Positions 32,311-45,900 of a stretch of 64,000 bases of DNA are shown here, piece after piece (the stretch's first letter is position 1; the number at the start of each line of letters is the position of its first letter). The stretch lies in contig OZ059894.1 of NCBI GenBank assembly GCA_964057225.1, positions 7,760,131-7,824,130 on the forward strand, given 5' to 3'. The notes below the pieces were generated by a model. It was not told where the DNA came from. It did not search any database and saw nothing but the letters and a program-made list of their open reading frames with translations. A program made the translations under genes and the position numbers. The DNA is from Auanema rhodensis. Taxonomy: Eukaryota > Nematoda > Chromadorea > Rhabditida > Rhabditidae.

Positions 32311-33194
32311 CTAAGACACAAAGGCCAAGTAAATGACCAGTCACAAATAGTAGCATATATAAATTCCGTGATATATTCGAACACGATCTTAATACCTAAA
32401 AAAATTGATTTTTATATTTTACATAAAACAAATGAAAATTAAAAGAAAATAAAAGAAATAAAAACATCAAATAAATATACTTTCAAAGTATAATTCACCG
32501 TTAGTATAAGCAGAAATATTGAGGTTGTTGATGAAATAGTTTAATTAACTTGACATTAAACTCTTCTTCTCATTCTTGCCCCAATTTCTTTAAATATCTT
32601 CTACTAAAACTATTTCGTTTTAAAGAAGTTTCAAGCTTTTTTATCAAAAATGGAATAAATAATAGAAAAGATCATAAAAAGATTCTAATTTTTATATACA
32701 TGTTAAGAGAAAATAATTAAACAAAACAAAGCATTATTGGAAAACATAATGGATTCAGATGGCTACTATGATCTGAAAAGCTTTGAAAATGTGAGGTTTT
32801 ACGTCAGAATAAACTGGAGTTTTAAAGTTGGAGTTTCAATCTAGGATCTCTCAACTATGAAGGATAGATAAACGTTATTTTCAAAAATTTCCATGAATTT
32901 GAGTAAAAGCTTATTAGAAGTCTAATTGAAAAAACATTCTGTTACATCAAACAAGTAAAAAAGAAAAAAAGAGATATCAAGTTGAATGAATGTAAGCAAA
33001 ACGGAAATTTGGATTTATGAACGAAAATCTTATATATGCACTAAAGAAATGAATTTTATTAGATATTTAATAGTATTTTAGAAACGAAATATGGCCAAGA
33101 ACAAGTTAATCAGATAAACATTTAAGGTTTTTCGTTTATAAATAACATATCATGAACATGTGCCTTCATTCCTATACTCCCCCCCTTTTTTCAA

Positions 33195-33195
<1 letters not shown>

Positions 33196-33259
<64 letters not shown>

Positions 33260-33268
33260 CTATCTCTA
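33196..33268. repeat. CT microsatellite
   Basis: CT repeat with a few TTT interruptions. Confidence 0.9.
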
Positions 33269-35756
33269 TCTCTCTCTATATATGTCCCTCTTTCAACGAA
33301 ATAACAACAGAAACTTGGTGAAATTGAAAATAAAAATGAAAAATGGATACTTCCTTATACATCTTATCATTGATGAAATGAAGTTCTGGAGACGTTTCGA
33401 ACGCACTATGCATGGCTGTAAAGGACGCGTCCAACCGGACAACGATCAGACGAGAATCGTGATTGAAAAATAAGAATATCCATTAGAAGTCCTTCTCTCC
33501 TACGTTCCTATTCCCCCCCCCCCTCACTTCTTCTTTCTCTCTCTGTTTCCCTCTTTTCTTTTCTCTGACTTACTGGCCGTCTCTTGCTCTGCTGTATCCC
33601 GGTTTCCAATCTCTAATTCTCTATTTCTCTTCCTCTCCACCCATATACGGAATGGACTTATGCCTCCCGTCACCCGCAGCCATGACATACTATGTAGCTC
33701 ACATGCCTCTGCCAATCTCCACCTTCCAGCATCTCTCTTTTCCTCTCATTATCTCTCGCTCTCTAACACTCTCCACCCTTCTTTCCTCAACTGCCTTTCT
33801 CTCTTTCTTTTAGCTAATAGCTAACTGACAACGGAAATTAACAACCGGCGACAGATCTCAAGCTTACCCTACTGCCTCGCATTTTTCGCACCCAGCCTGT
33901 CCCTGAAACTCATCCTATGTCTTTACTCCTGAGAAGTTGCCTTGTCTCATCTTTATATCGTATAGTATAAAGAGCATAGTTAATTAATTAAAGATTTTCA
34001 TAAGGGACCGTCGGACACATGAAACACATTCAAATTTCAAATACAATATGATGAGATTAATTAAAGAGATAACTCCAATGCAATATTGATATAACACCAA
34101 ATCAATTTGAATATATTAAAATCTAAATATATATATGTTTGAAAAGAGTACATTGAAATAACTATAATATATAGCTATCATTTAACTATTACGTACTAGA
34201 TCTCAATGATAAATAGCTTGTACAGCTTGTAGGATTATGGAAGCCATGTATCCAATCTAATCTTTTCATTTTTGTTTTCATTTATCATTTTGAAACTAAT
34301 TGAATCAGAATTAATTGCTTACAGTGAATATAAAGTTCAAGAAATATTAATTAAAAATTACAATAAATCAAAGATATTATTGATTTTATTTAATAAATTT
34401 AAAAAAATCTATAAATTTCAGTCGAGAACTCTTATTAAATGAATTTTTCTCCTTTTTTTCTAACCGCAAAAATCTTATAAAACATTTTAGACGTTTATAT
34501 GTATAAGTGAAAAGAAACAAAACAAATCAAATCATGGGTAACTAAGAGCCTGAGGGCAATTGAATATGGTCCAGCTGCAACTGTTTCAAAGGATCATAAA
34601 AGGCTATCTATGAGGCATAATAATGAAAGTGTATGGTCATGTTCGTTGACAACCTCTTAGCCTATTCGGAATTATGTTAAAACCCAGATTTTACTACATG
34701 CAAACGGATATAAAGCCTAAGAGCTGTTTACTTATTTTCATCTATATACATAGCCATGCAAGATTATATCGGTATATATCTTATCTGGCCTTTTCTCCTG
34801 TTAAGATGTTAAAACTTGATCATGAAATAAGCAATAAGTCAGCTAGAACAGCCTTCTATATTGAACTTTACATGTGGGCAGAATGAGAAATGTCTTGAGA
34901 TGCAACTAAACATAGCCTACGACGTTTTTATGTTTAATTTTAGAACAGAAAAAAGTTAAGTGCAATGATTTCTTGAGGAAAACTGAGAATGTATGAAAAA
35001 AAGTTAAAAGAATGAGCATAATTCAGTTTTGTGGATGACTTCATGACATACAAGACGATGTTGAAAACAAAAAAAAAGTTTCGAAAGAAGCTGGAGGAAG
35101 TGGAATTGCTGATCAAAACCACTCAACAGCATCATTCTTCAACATTTTCATTTTTTGAAAAATGAAAAAAAAATATTCGCATTGAAACAGCATATATGAT
35201 ATATAAAGTTATTTAAATGTTGAAAATGTCTGTATAGGATGAAAATGAAGTCAGAAATAGGTTTACTCTCTTTTCTTATAAGATATTTGAAATGATCGGC
35301 ATTCAGTACAATTGCACTACAAATGCTATATATAATAATAAAAAATGTGTTCGAAACGTTGAATGCTGTCTGCGTTCTTAAAAAAAAACGTTTAAACTAT
35401 CAAAAATTATAAATTATATATGAAAAGTTGATTATAGACAAAATATAATTAGAAGATAGAATAAGGACATAGGCGGAGCAGATTCATGAAGTTATGTAGC
35501 TATAATATGGGCAGCTAATTCGCTTTTCTGATGGCGAAAAAGCAAAAATGAGTGTGGATTTATTGAAAAGTGGAACGAACCGTGGAGAAAGAAGCAAAGG
35601 TAGGCAGGAAGCAGGCTTGCCAAGCTATGAGGAAATGCCTGTAGGGTGTGAAGAGAAAATGGAAATTGAGCATTAAAGGATGAGAAATAAAGCAACCGCA
35701 TTCCGTTTAGACAGACAATGAAATGATAGAATTTTGTGTAGATAGTTCCCGTATAC

Positions 35757-35801
35757 ACGTGGTTTACGTGGTTTACGTGGTTTACGTGGCTTACGTGATA
35801 C
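35757..35801. repeat. 9-bp tandem repeat ACGTGGTTT with five ACGTG cores
   Basis: Starts with CACGTGG, then three copies of ACGTGGTTT, one ACGTGGCTT, then ACGTGATACGTACACG. Each ACGTG core is 9 bp from the next. ACGTG is the HIF response core and the start is a CACGTG E-box. Confidence 0.85.
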
Positions 35802-37890
35802 GTACACGTTTATGCAAAAAACTGTTATGAACTAACAGAATATAAAAAGAAAGAGAAAAGCTTTAATTTGAAAGTTAGAAAGAATAATTCTCATCGATGA
35901 ATCTTCTTTGACATTTGGCGCATAAAAGCTTGAAATATATGTTAAAATGGAAAATAAAGCATCAATTGCAAATGTAGAATAATCATTTGAAACAGACTTA
36001 TTCCTGAAGACAATTGAAGATTTTAACGGAAATCTGTTCAGCTTTCGACACAAGGGCAGTAGTTGAAAAAGTTAACACGGAAAACAGACATCTCTTTTCG
36101 CCTCGTTCTATGCCATCTACGGACATGTCAAGACAAGTCTGAGACGATCCGGAAAGAATCGAGACTGAGGACGAGTTAGCAACTTATGCTGAGTGACAGG
36201 GCTTTGCTGAATGGCAAACATGCAAGATAGAAAGCAGAAAATGGTCAGCTGAGAGCAAAAAATTGAATAAGCTGACGAAAGGCAGACAGTCAGAGTTGTT
36301 AATCTAGCATCTACTATACTATGTTGGGTAATATTTTGGATATGTATAGTTAGTGTTGTAGTTTATTATGAAATATATTTAAATGAGTAATAATGTAAAA
36401 GAAAAAAGAACTTGCTTGTTTAGGAGTAGTAACATCTATCTACTATTTAGCTGTTTTTCGGTGGCATCTCTATACCAAAAAAGGAGAAATGGAATGACAA
36501 TAGTCAAAGAATGAGACAAAATAAGAAATAGAATAAGAATGAAATAGGGGAATGAAAGCTGAGAGAGAAGTATAAATCAGAGCACAACTGACGAAAAGCC
36601 CCGAGGGCAGTGTCAAGCACATTTAGTATCATTCCTCCTTGATTCATTTAGCAGACAGCGCAAAAGCATTATAAAGAAAACGAGAAACTGAAATTGCTCT
36701 TCAGAACGAAAACTTTGTTTTTGTCACTTTCAAACCAATGTAAACGGTGCTTAGGTCAATTGAACGATATGTGAAAACCGTTTCAGAAGCCATTTCATGA
36801 GCATGTGTGAAAGCTTCAATGATTTTCAATATCTCTGAGCAATAGCGAAGAACTGTTTTGAATTCCACCTAATACTTAGAGCTATCTGTGTAGATTTTCT
36901 TGCGAATTTGTCAAGATCACCCAAAGGACACGGCTATTTCCGGTTCAGCCGTTCCGTTCGCACAATTTCCTTCTTTCACACCCTGTCATCAATTGTTGTA
37001 ACTGAATCAAGCATTAGACGACGATTACTTGAATGTTACAACATCAGTAGCATCATCCTTAATTGCATAAACGGATATAAGAAATAACTGAATAATTCAA
37101 CCAAGTATTTAAAGTAAGAACATAAAGTCGAAAAACGAGAAATGATCTTCTTCAGCCTAAAGACAAAACAAGAATATTCTAAAAATCGAGTAGAAATTGA
37201 CCCAATTCAAAAGACTAGGAATACGATTGGAACTAGTACACAGCAGTATAATTAGAGATAGTTGAGCTCTTCCACTAACTTTTCCAAAGCACACAGAGTC
37301 TTCTGATGCCACCAGTTGAGCCATTGGAGCACCAAACCGATTGAGGTCATCTATCAGTCTGGATTACGCCCATGTCGGTCAGAAACGAAAAAATAAGATG
37401 AATGATTCTTCATCTGCTTTCGAATTTTCATTTATCACAATGTAACTCGATATAGAATACCGTAATTATGTTATTTCTATATAAATCATTCAATTGCATA
37501 GATGAGGGTAAGGTAAAGAAAGAAGAAATAGTTGATGAATTGTAAATAAGCCAGTTTAAACGATGTAGAAAAGACAAAAAGTTAAAATAAACGAGGTAAA
37601 AATAAAGAAAATATGAAAGAAAAAAGCGAAAACGAATAGAAGATGACATTAGCTATTGTCGTCAGGTATGCTTAATGGAGTTGAAAACGATGTTGAAACA
37701 ATAGTCGATGAGTATTCAAAGATAAATGATGAAGAAGGCTTACATCTAACAACTACAACCACGTATGCTTATGATTAAGCATATACAGAGACAGCATTAC
37801 TTGATGTTATTGTTCTGTGAATGGATAAATGCTAGAGGCTATATGAGTGAGTGAAGAAGAAAAGAAAGAATGAGATCCTCATCTAGAAAT

Positions 37891-37900
37891 AGAAAGAGAA

Positions 37901-37969
<69 letters not shown>
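37891..37969. repeat. GA microsatellite
   Basis: Longest near-pure GA tract in the window. Confidence 0.9.
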
Positions 37970-37971
<2 letters not shown>

Positions 37972-38324
37972 CGAAGAGAAATATATGCCGGATTTTGCTC
38001 AGATATAAGAATACTATGATCTAAAGAAATGGACAGAAGTGAGCACAAAACAGATAAAAAGACAAAATGCTTAAGAGCGATATGGCTGTAGAGAGAAGAG
38101 AGAAAACAAAAAAAACAGAAAAGGAGGAAGAACAAGCAAAGTATTTGAAAGAATATGAAGAACAGAGAAGAGATTTGCCATGCAATAGCTCAAGACATGG
38201 ATTAGGTATCCCGGATATATGTTATATAGATGTATCTGAATAATGCCATCGATCAAATCGGTCTTCAATATATATTATTATAAACATTTCTAAAAATAAT
38301 TCCGAGTATCATGCCTGGCCCCCA

Positions 38325-38326
<2 letters not shown>

Positions 38327-38369
<43 letters not shown>
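38327..38369. repeat. CT microsatellite
   Basis: CT repeat followed by CTAT/CTAA tetranucleotide units to about 38404. Confidence 0.9.
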
Positions 38370-38370
<1 letters not shown>

Positions 38371-39937
38371 AACATTCTATCTATCTATCTAACTATCTAA
38401 CTATCAATATATTTATGTGTATATTCCTCTATCTTGCTTCGATGACTTAATCATTCTAAAGATAAATCAATCAACAACATTATAACTCAAAAGGATGATT
38501 ATAATGCTATCTTATAAATATTTTTTTATTCAGAAAAAAAAAGAATTGGAAAATAAGAAAAAACAAAAATAAAGAAAATAGATTATACTTATTTATTTAT
38601 TTTCTTTTTTTTTGTTTGATAGCGGAAATGATTGTTCTGTGTTTGAAGTTATTTGAGATATGACTAACTAAATCGTTTAGTACTATTTCCACGTGGTGTT
38701 CACGTCTTTGTTTACTACTTATGCTAATTAGATAGTATACAATTTCCTTTATAATTATTACAATCAATTACTTATAAACTTGCATATATTATCATATAAT
38801 GAATTTGTCTTATTGTTGTTTGTCTTCTTTATTTTTTTACTTTTCATTTGTGGTATTGTAGTATAGATTTTGCTTCATTGAAGAGACAGTAGGTCAGTGG
38901 TTCTCCTCGACTACAGCCTAATTTTGATGGCCATCCGCCTGACCAGGCGTCAAATCAAATATATTTTCCTGATAAAGTTAACGCCTTGAGGCGAGCGATA
39001 CAAGATCTCTGAGAGATGCAAAAGACTAGTCATTCACTTCGAAACAGAGAACAATCGTCAACGCCCCATCACTACTACATCATATTTCCTTCAGTTCGAT
39101 GTTATAGTAGCTTAATGATTTCAGCTTCCTTAATCAAACTGAAGGAGAAATTGGAAAGTTCTACTCAAGGGTTCTGCAATTTTCACCTCGTTTCGTAATT
39201 ATCTTGCAATTCAACTGAACTTAGTACACTTATGTAAGAAACAACAAGAAAAAATAATATAATATTCATCTGAGCAACTTAATAGTAATACAGAAGATCC
39301 ATTTATAATTATGTTCATCTGGTAAAAATATGAAAGTCAGAGGCCCATTCATAATTCGGAACACACAGATTGAGCATTCAAAGTAGCTGCAAAAGACGCG
39401 GCCGAAAGGAGCAGGCAATGTAAAACATTATATGCAATGATGCTTCTTAGCACAAATTCAAATAGACACATAGCTTATCTAAAATAAAATTCGCCAGGCT
39501 AGGTATCTCCAGAAACAATGCGTTTGATTTAAAAACTGACTATGAGCATGTGGTGATATCTAGGTACTGAATCAACTTATATTATAATTCCTACACCTCA
39601 CATTTCTAAACACGAAAAAAACAAAAAAATAATGTCTTATGAGAGGCACACAGGAAAGGCAATATGGGAGGTAGTAAGTACAATTGTAAACCCGAACGGT
39701 AACACTCGATAGTCGAGCAGGAAAGGAGAGAAATAAAGATTGAGAGAAAGTAAATTTAGAAAGAATCAAAAGATTGCTTTAAACAAAAAATAGAAAAATA
39801 CATGAAAGTACGAGATGGACCAGGAGATGATGATTAGTTGATGTCGTTGTTGTTCGCTTCTAAAGGCAATTCAAACATTGTGAATCCCAATCTACAATTT
39901 ATTTTTGAATTACTCATCATTTTACAAACAATTGAAC

Positions 39938-42900
39938 TTACTTTTTGCGATATTTCAAAGCGGGGTACAGGGCAAGATATGTTATTGGAACCAGTCCCCG
40001 TTCCTTCTCATTGGTTTCTTCGTTTAGTCGCTCACAAGTCCACCAGTTCTAAAAAAACAATTGATTCACAATGGGCGATTGTTGAAGTGATACAAACCTC
40101 TTCTCTGTCCTCTTTTCTAATTACTCTCAGTTCATCGCCGGCTTTGAAAGATAATTCATCTTCATATTCCGCGTCATAGTCATATGCAGCATAAACCTTA
40201 AAAACGTAAAATTTAATTATATTGCCTTATATCATGTGAATAAGCAAGTTTCTTTACAAGAATAAAAATATTCGAGTCATTGTTTTTCAAAGTCTATCCC
40301 AAATAAGCTTCTGTGATGCAATGAATATTACTCTAATCAAGCGTACTGATCTCATTACTTGCCTAGAGACACTACCGCACCAAATGAATCTGGTCAGCAA
40401 AGTAGACCAGCTATGCAGAATACAATCATCTGTTTCTTTTGCAACCCAGAAAGGGACTTCGAACACACTTAAGCGAAAAAGTGTTTGGAATTATGGAAAC
40501 GTGTTGAAATATTCAAAACTTCATCAAATTATATTAAGTGCGTCACTCGTATAAATACATTCAAATGCGTAAAGAAGCTTCTTCTTATTCTTCTTTGAAT
40601 CAAAAAACAAACCTTTCTGCTATTTAATGTCCCAATAGCATTGAGAGAAACATCCAAATAACGATGACATCCATCGTATCCTTCTTCGTCTTCTTCACAT
40701 TTTTTAACAGGCGTTTCATTATCTGAGAGAGTGGAAGCAAAAACGCAAGCACCACCTTCAACCAGCTGTCGGACCTAAACAATTGGTGAAGTGTTATGAA
40801 GAAGTGATAAAAATGTATTAAGATCTTACCATTGGTAGATTATTACATGAAGCAGCACAGTGAAGAGGTGTCCATCCATCGCTATCTTGCGCATTCACGT
40901 CAGCATCGGATTCGATCAAAAACTTGACAATCTCATAGTGCCCAGCACAAATGGCATTATGAAGAGCGGTAATCCCTTCGTCATTTGCAGCCGATACATC
41001 TGGCAACTGAAATTACATACTATTACCTTGAGAAGATGAGAAAATGCATGATTACCTTTGCAGCACTGCTCTGAACTAGGTCAAGCTCTCCTTCAAGAGC
41101 AGCATCAAGCATGAGAGCAAGAGGGTCAAATTCGATACAACGTTTAGGCTTCTTCAATCCAGGAGCTCTCAAAATACCTTTGACAGTTCTCTGATTGACT
41201 TCCATCTAAACAAACGAAAATAGAAGTCGCATTGATATAGAAGAGGTTGAAATAATGTCTGAATCAATGATAAGGAACGAGAAAACGAACCGTTCTTGGC
41301 AAAGCTGAGCGAGACCGACAAAAAAAGAAAGGCATGTTTCAAACTAGATGCTTGTGGTGTGAGGGGAAAAGTTGGCACCTTACTAGCCTCACGAAAACCT
41401 TTATTGAGGCGCGTTCAAGAATCAAAAGACTAACAAATGAAGCCGTGCGCTACCTAGCCCGCATGGACGAAAGGTCGCTCTTGCCAAGTTCAGTTTAGAA
41501 TGATAGTAACTCACAGCTTCTCACTAATTGAGAGTGGCAAGTTCAACATTGAGAAAAAATATCAAGGGTATGAACAATTAGTTAGACGAACAAGAAAAAG
41601 CATACCTCTACTTGTGGTTCATCATCACTCGTTAAAGAAGATTCTTCTTCAGTAGTTGATCGTTCAGAGTTATGACCATTTTGAATAGAAATATTTGATT
41701 CGGGCTCCACCTAAATTTCAGTTTTAATGAGACCTCCAAAACTAAAAAGAAACTAACCTTTGCAGACTCAACAGGAATCTCCGGAATGAAATGATGTTTA
41801 CCACGTTTCTGCTCTTCGATCACTCGACGAATAGTTTCAGCTTCGGAAAAGGTACCTTCAGATGCAGCCCAGGACCTAAATTATTAAAAATTCATATCTT
41901 CAAAAAAAAACGAAAAAGCAAATCCAACCGTCTCTTTGTTGCTTTCAATGAGTCAGATCGCAAAGATACAGCATCAGTTCTTCCAGACCTGAGTCTATTC
42001 TCATCCATACTCTCTCCAAGAGAAGTTGGCCTCTCAACTACATTAGGAATAGAATCCATATTCTGAAATTAAATATTAGAAATTAAAGAAAAACATTTTA
42101 AAATTTTCATACAATTTGATTAGAATATAAATCTTGGGGTTCTTTGGTCCTTTGTGGCTTTTCAGGAGCTCTTACTTCTGGCGGTGAAGAAGGTACTGTT
42201 GGATGAGGATCTTTCGGTGGAGATGGACTAATATCTTGTCTAGTGCTATGCACTACAGGCAATACGCCAGTAAAGTTATCGACAGGTTCGTTAGGAGGAG
42301 AAGCAGATTTTTCTTTTAACAGAGAGGAGCTGAAACGAAGGATACCATAAGATATATAAAATGTAGTCATTGTATTACCTATCAATTAAATCTTCCTCAA
42401 TGCATCCTTTGGTGATTTCGAGCTCAGGCTTCGATACTACAATGTTGAATGGTTCAACGGAAGCTCTAGGCCTCAAAACTTCAGTAACTTGTGGTGGTAC
42501 ACGATCTTGAGATCGGTTGAGCATCTAAAAGAAAATACAACAATGGTCTCAAAGTAAAACTATAGAACAGCCAAACAGAACGTAAACTTAAAATAGAAAA
42601 ACAAACAAACCTGTTGATGCTGCAATTGCTGATGAATTTGATGCTGGCTTTCAATTTGCATTCTTTTTTGTTCAGCTACTGCTGCACTTGAAGCAGCTTG
42701 ACGGCGTCGATAAATTTCTTCGAGCTTAAACAATATATCATGTTAATATTATAAATAATTCTATTTAATACTTGTTTTCGCAAAACATCTACACGAACTG
42801 AAGCAGTACGAAGTTCATTTTTTTCCTCTTCTAAAGGAGCTGTCATTGATATATCATCAGCTCGTCTGCCACTACGGATTAATAGACCCTTATTATCAGT

Positions 42901-45900
42901 TTCATTGTATCTGAAGAAACTATCATAAAGTAAAAGTGTCAAATTCTTTACAAACCTTCTTAATTCGGCATCTTTATCAACAGGGGTACGTCGAAGTTGA
43001 GACATCTGTTGCAGTCTTGGATCAGACTGCTGTTGCTGCTGCATTCTCATAGCATGTTGCCTCCTTTCAAGTTCTATTCTAAACATGATATTCATTAGTA
43101 TATATATATAATTCAATTTATCAACCTATTAGTTTCAAAAACTCGTCGCTGATGCTCGGCATAGTCATCATCGTATGATCTGAAGCAAAATGATGAGAAT
43201 AAGGTCAAATGAAATAACAGAAACACTATTAACTTACCTAGCCGTTACTGGGTGAACATTCACTGTTGGGACCATATTTGGACCAACTGATCTTCCAGAT
43301 ACGGGACTATGACTCATCTGTGGCATATGATGGCCATACACACTGTTGGACTGGGGAAGTCTTATCGGAGGTGCAACAACACGAACCGGTGGCTTTGACA
43401 TCTAAAAGGAAAAAATATCGAAAAATTCAACACATCGAAAGAGGTTGGGCAATATAACGAAAGATAGAATTAGAAGTGTCACACATTACACAGTTGCTGA
43501 GTGACATACGAAGTTGAAATATAGGAACAGATAAAGAGTAAAATTCAACTTGACAATTAGAAAAAGTAACAATTTTGTAGGAGATGAGATTCTCGTCTCT
43601 TCAAGCGAGTGAAAACTATGGACTGTATACGTAATAATTCGCTAGAAATAGCCTAATATCTGCATTTCAATTGGTCTGCAGAACTTGTGCAATAAATTTC
43701 CGCAGGGTAGATTCGCGCACCCTAGAGAATGAGAGAAAGACAGCAGCCAGCTGTAATGCTATCATTAGATACCAAGGAATATTACATTACGTATTAAATA
43801 AGCTGATTCAGATGACATAAAACGATAAATTGGTGACTTTTCAAAGTTGAAGAACACGACGAAAATACGAAACGGACGAATTATCTCAAAAAAGAAAAGC
43901 AATGGCTCATGGACCACTCAACGTACCGTTCGCTTAGTGAAGGTAATGTGAGCGCAGTAAAAGGACGATCAACATCAATGTCAGATTCAATGAGTGGCAT
44001 TGAATATAACGGACGCGATTTTCTGCCAGTGGACAATGCCCGAGACACATAATAGTAAATAATTACCATACTCAACGATCAGTTGGTATTCAAAATAGTA
44101 TAAACGGTAAGCTTTGCGTCACTCAAGAAGAAGATTGGTTTCATTCATTATGCACAGAAAATTGGGATGATGAGGCAGTTATTGGCAGATTGACTGAATA
44201 GCTCAAGAAAAGTCCATATGTTATTATAGCTCATCAGAACCTTGTACGGCATCTGTCTTGACGAGATTAAGATGTATTTGTCTAATCATTGAGTGAAAAA
44301 AAAGATAAACAATGATTTAAAGATTTTCAAACTTCAACCTTCAGCTGAATGTGAGGGATTAGAGATATTGCCATAAGATTTGTCAGGTGTAGAAAAGGTG
44401 GCCAATAAAAACAGGACAAAGAAAAAATAGCCGGTAAAAGAAGATCCTATATCGGATAAGAAAACAATCTCTGAATAAAACGGTGACAAGCGCTGCTTTG
44501 CAAAAGTCGTCGTCGTTTTTATTGAAATGTATCTGGAACGGGTTTCAATTCGGCCTTATCCGCTTAAAAAAGTGAGAGAGAATATGAGAGAAGGCTATAC
44601 CACTTGAGGTAATACAACGACCTAAGTGAAAACGTTAATGGCAGATGAATGAACGAAAAAAGTTGATGGATATGTTTTCACATTTCTTCACATAATTGAG
44701 CGTTTACTATGTATCGAAATATAAAAATCTATGCTTACATCTGGAACAATTGTTAGAGATTATACAGCGGCGATTCTTGTTCAATAGCCTTGTACATTAT
44801 TATGAAGACAAGTTGCAAGAGGATATTATGCAGATTAGACAGCATAAAATAAACTAGACAAGAATATTTACAATTAGACCTAAAATAGATGGAATTGCGA
44901 CCGACATAGTGTATATAGAGCTACAGTTCATAAGGCATATTAAAAACATTGTCACGTATCACTGTGATCACGCTCAAAACAGGTTTAACAATCACAAGAT
45001 GTTTAACTTATGTGAGAATTATCAAAAAAATGAAATAGCCTCGACCAGAAAGTTTTAACACGAGAAACCTTTGCAATCGTAAATTAAAAAGCCAGGCTGA
45101 TACTAGAAGAAGGATCATCGGAGACACACTGACAATGAATATCAAAATCTTTGAATACGAGACAAAAACTATTGAAAACGAGAAAAGAGACGACATGAAA
45201 CATCGGCAATACTCAACATAGTTTTGATTCAAAAGAGAAAAAACTAGCCGGCCTCAAAAAAGAGATTCGACCGCATGATAAGTTAGATTCTTGACCGACT
45301 CCCCCAACCCCCCTCATCGTAGTTCTGTAGGCTAGGATAGCCATACATGCATCAATAACCCATTTATAGAGTATTAGATTCCACGGATTGTATGTGATAA
45401 TCATGATTGTGACAGCAGAAAAATAAAGGAAAAGACATTTCAGTTGTAAAGGTCACGAAATAACACAATGACTGCATTTTCAGATCTGCACAGAAACACA
45501 AGGCACAAGCTTTTTTCAGAACATCATAAAGAAATATTGGAAAATAAAATGTAATAAGTGCTTTCAGAAACTAAAACCTTCCAAAAAAAGTTGAATCTCA
45601 GGAACTAGCGTGTGCGAAGAGGATGATAAGAAGATGTAAGGGAAATAAGGATACGCCGAATTGACTAATGATAAGGCAGACAGATTTTGGACAGAATACT
45701 GACAACATCCGAATATCACTGTGAAGATGCGTGAATAACTAAACGTAATTATACTAATGCACTCTACCAGAAGGAAGACTTGGAAGACCAGGAAAAAGGT
45801 GTAAATCTGTCCTCATTTCACAACTGGAGCAGCATAAAACGCAGGCAATTTATAAACGAGAGACAATAGTAGGGAATTTCGACAATAAAAGTTCAAAGCG

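Larger units (their letters stand above)
32311..39937. other. 7.6-kb region without a supported gene
   Basis: Lies between the 5'-most Ly-6 exon and the 3' end of the ASPP gene, both on the minus strand. It should contain the missing first exon(s) and promoter of the Ly-6 gene. I saw microsatellites (33196-33268, 37891-37969, 38327-38369), a 9-bp repeat (35757-35801) and a polypyrimidine-rich zone (33480-33830), but no ORF with convincing coding features. Confidence 0.5.

Noticed and set aside
33480-33830. Polypyrimidine-rich zone considered as coding on the minus strand
   Set aside because: Glu/Arg/Lys-rich frames arise from GA bias; no splice sites or motifs fit.
37839-38135. Leu/Ser-rich hydrophobic ORF on the minus strand
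   Set aside because: It is the translation of the GA microsatellite at 37891-37969.
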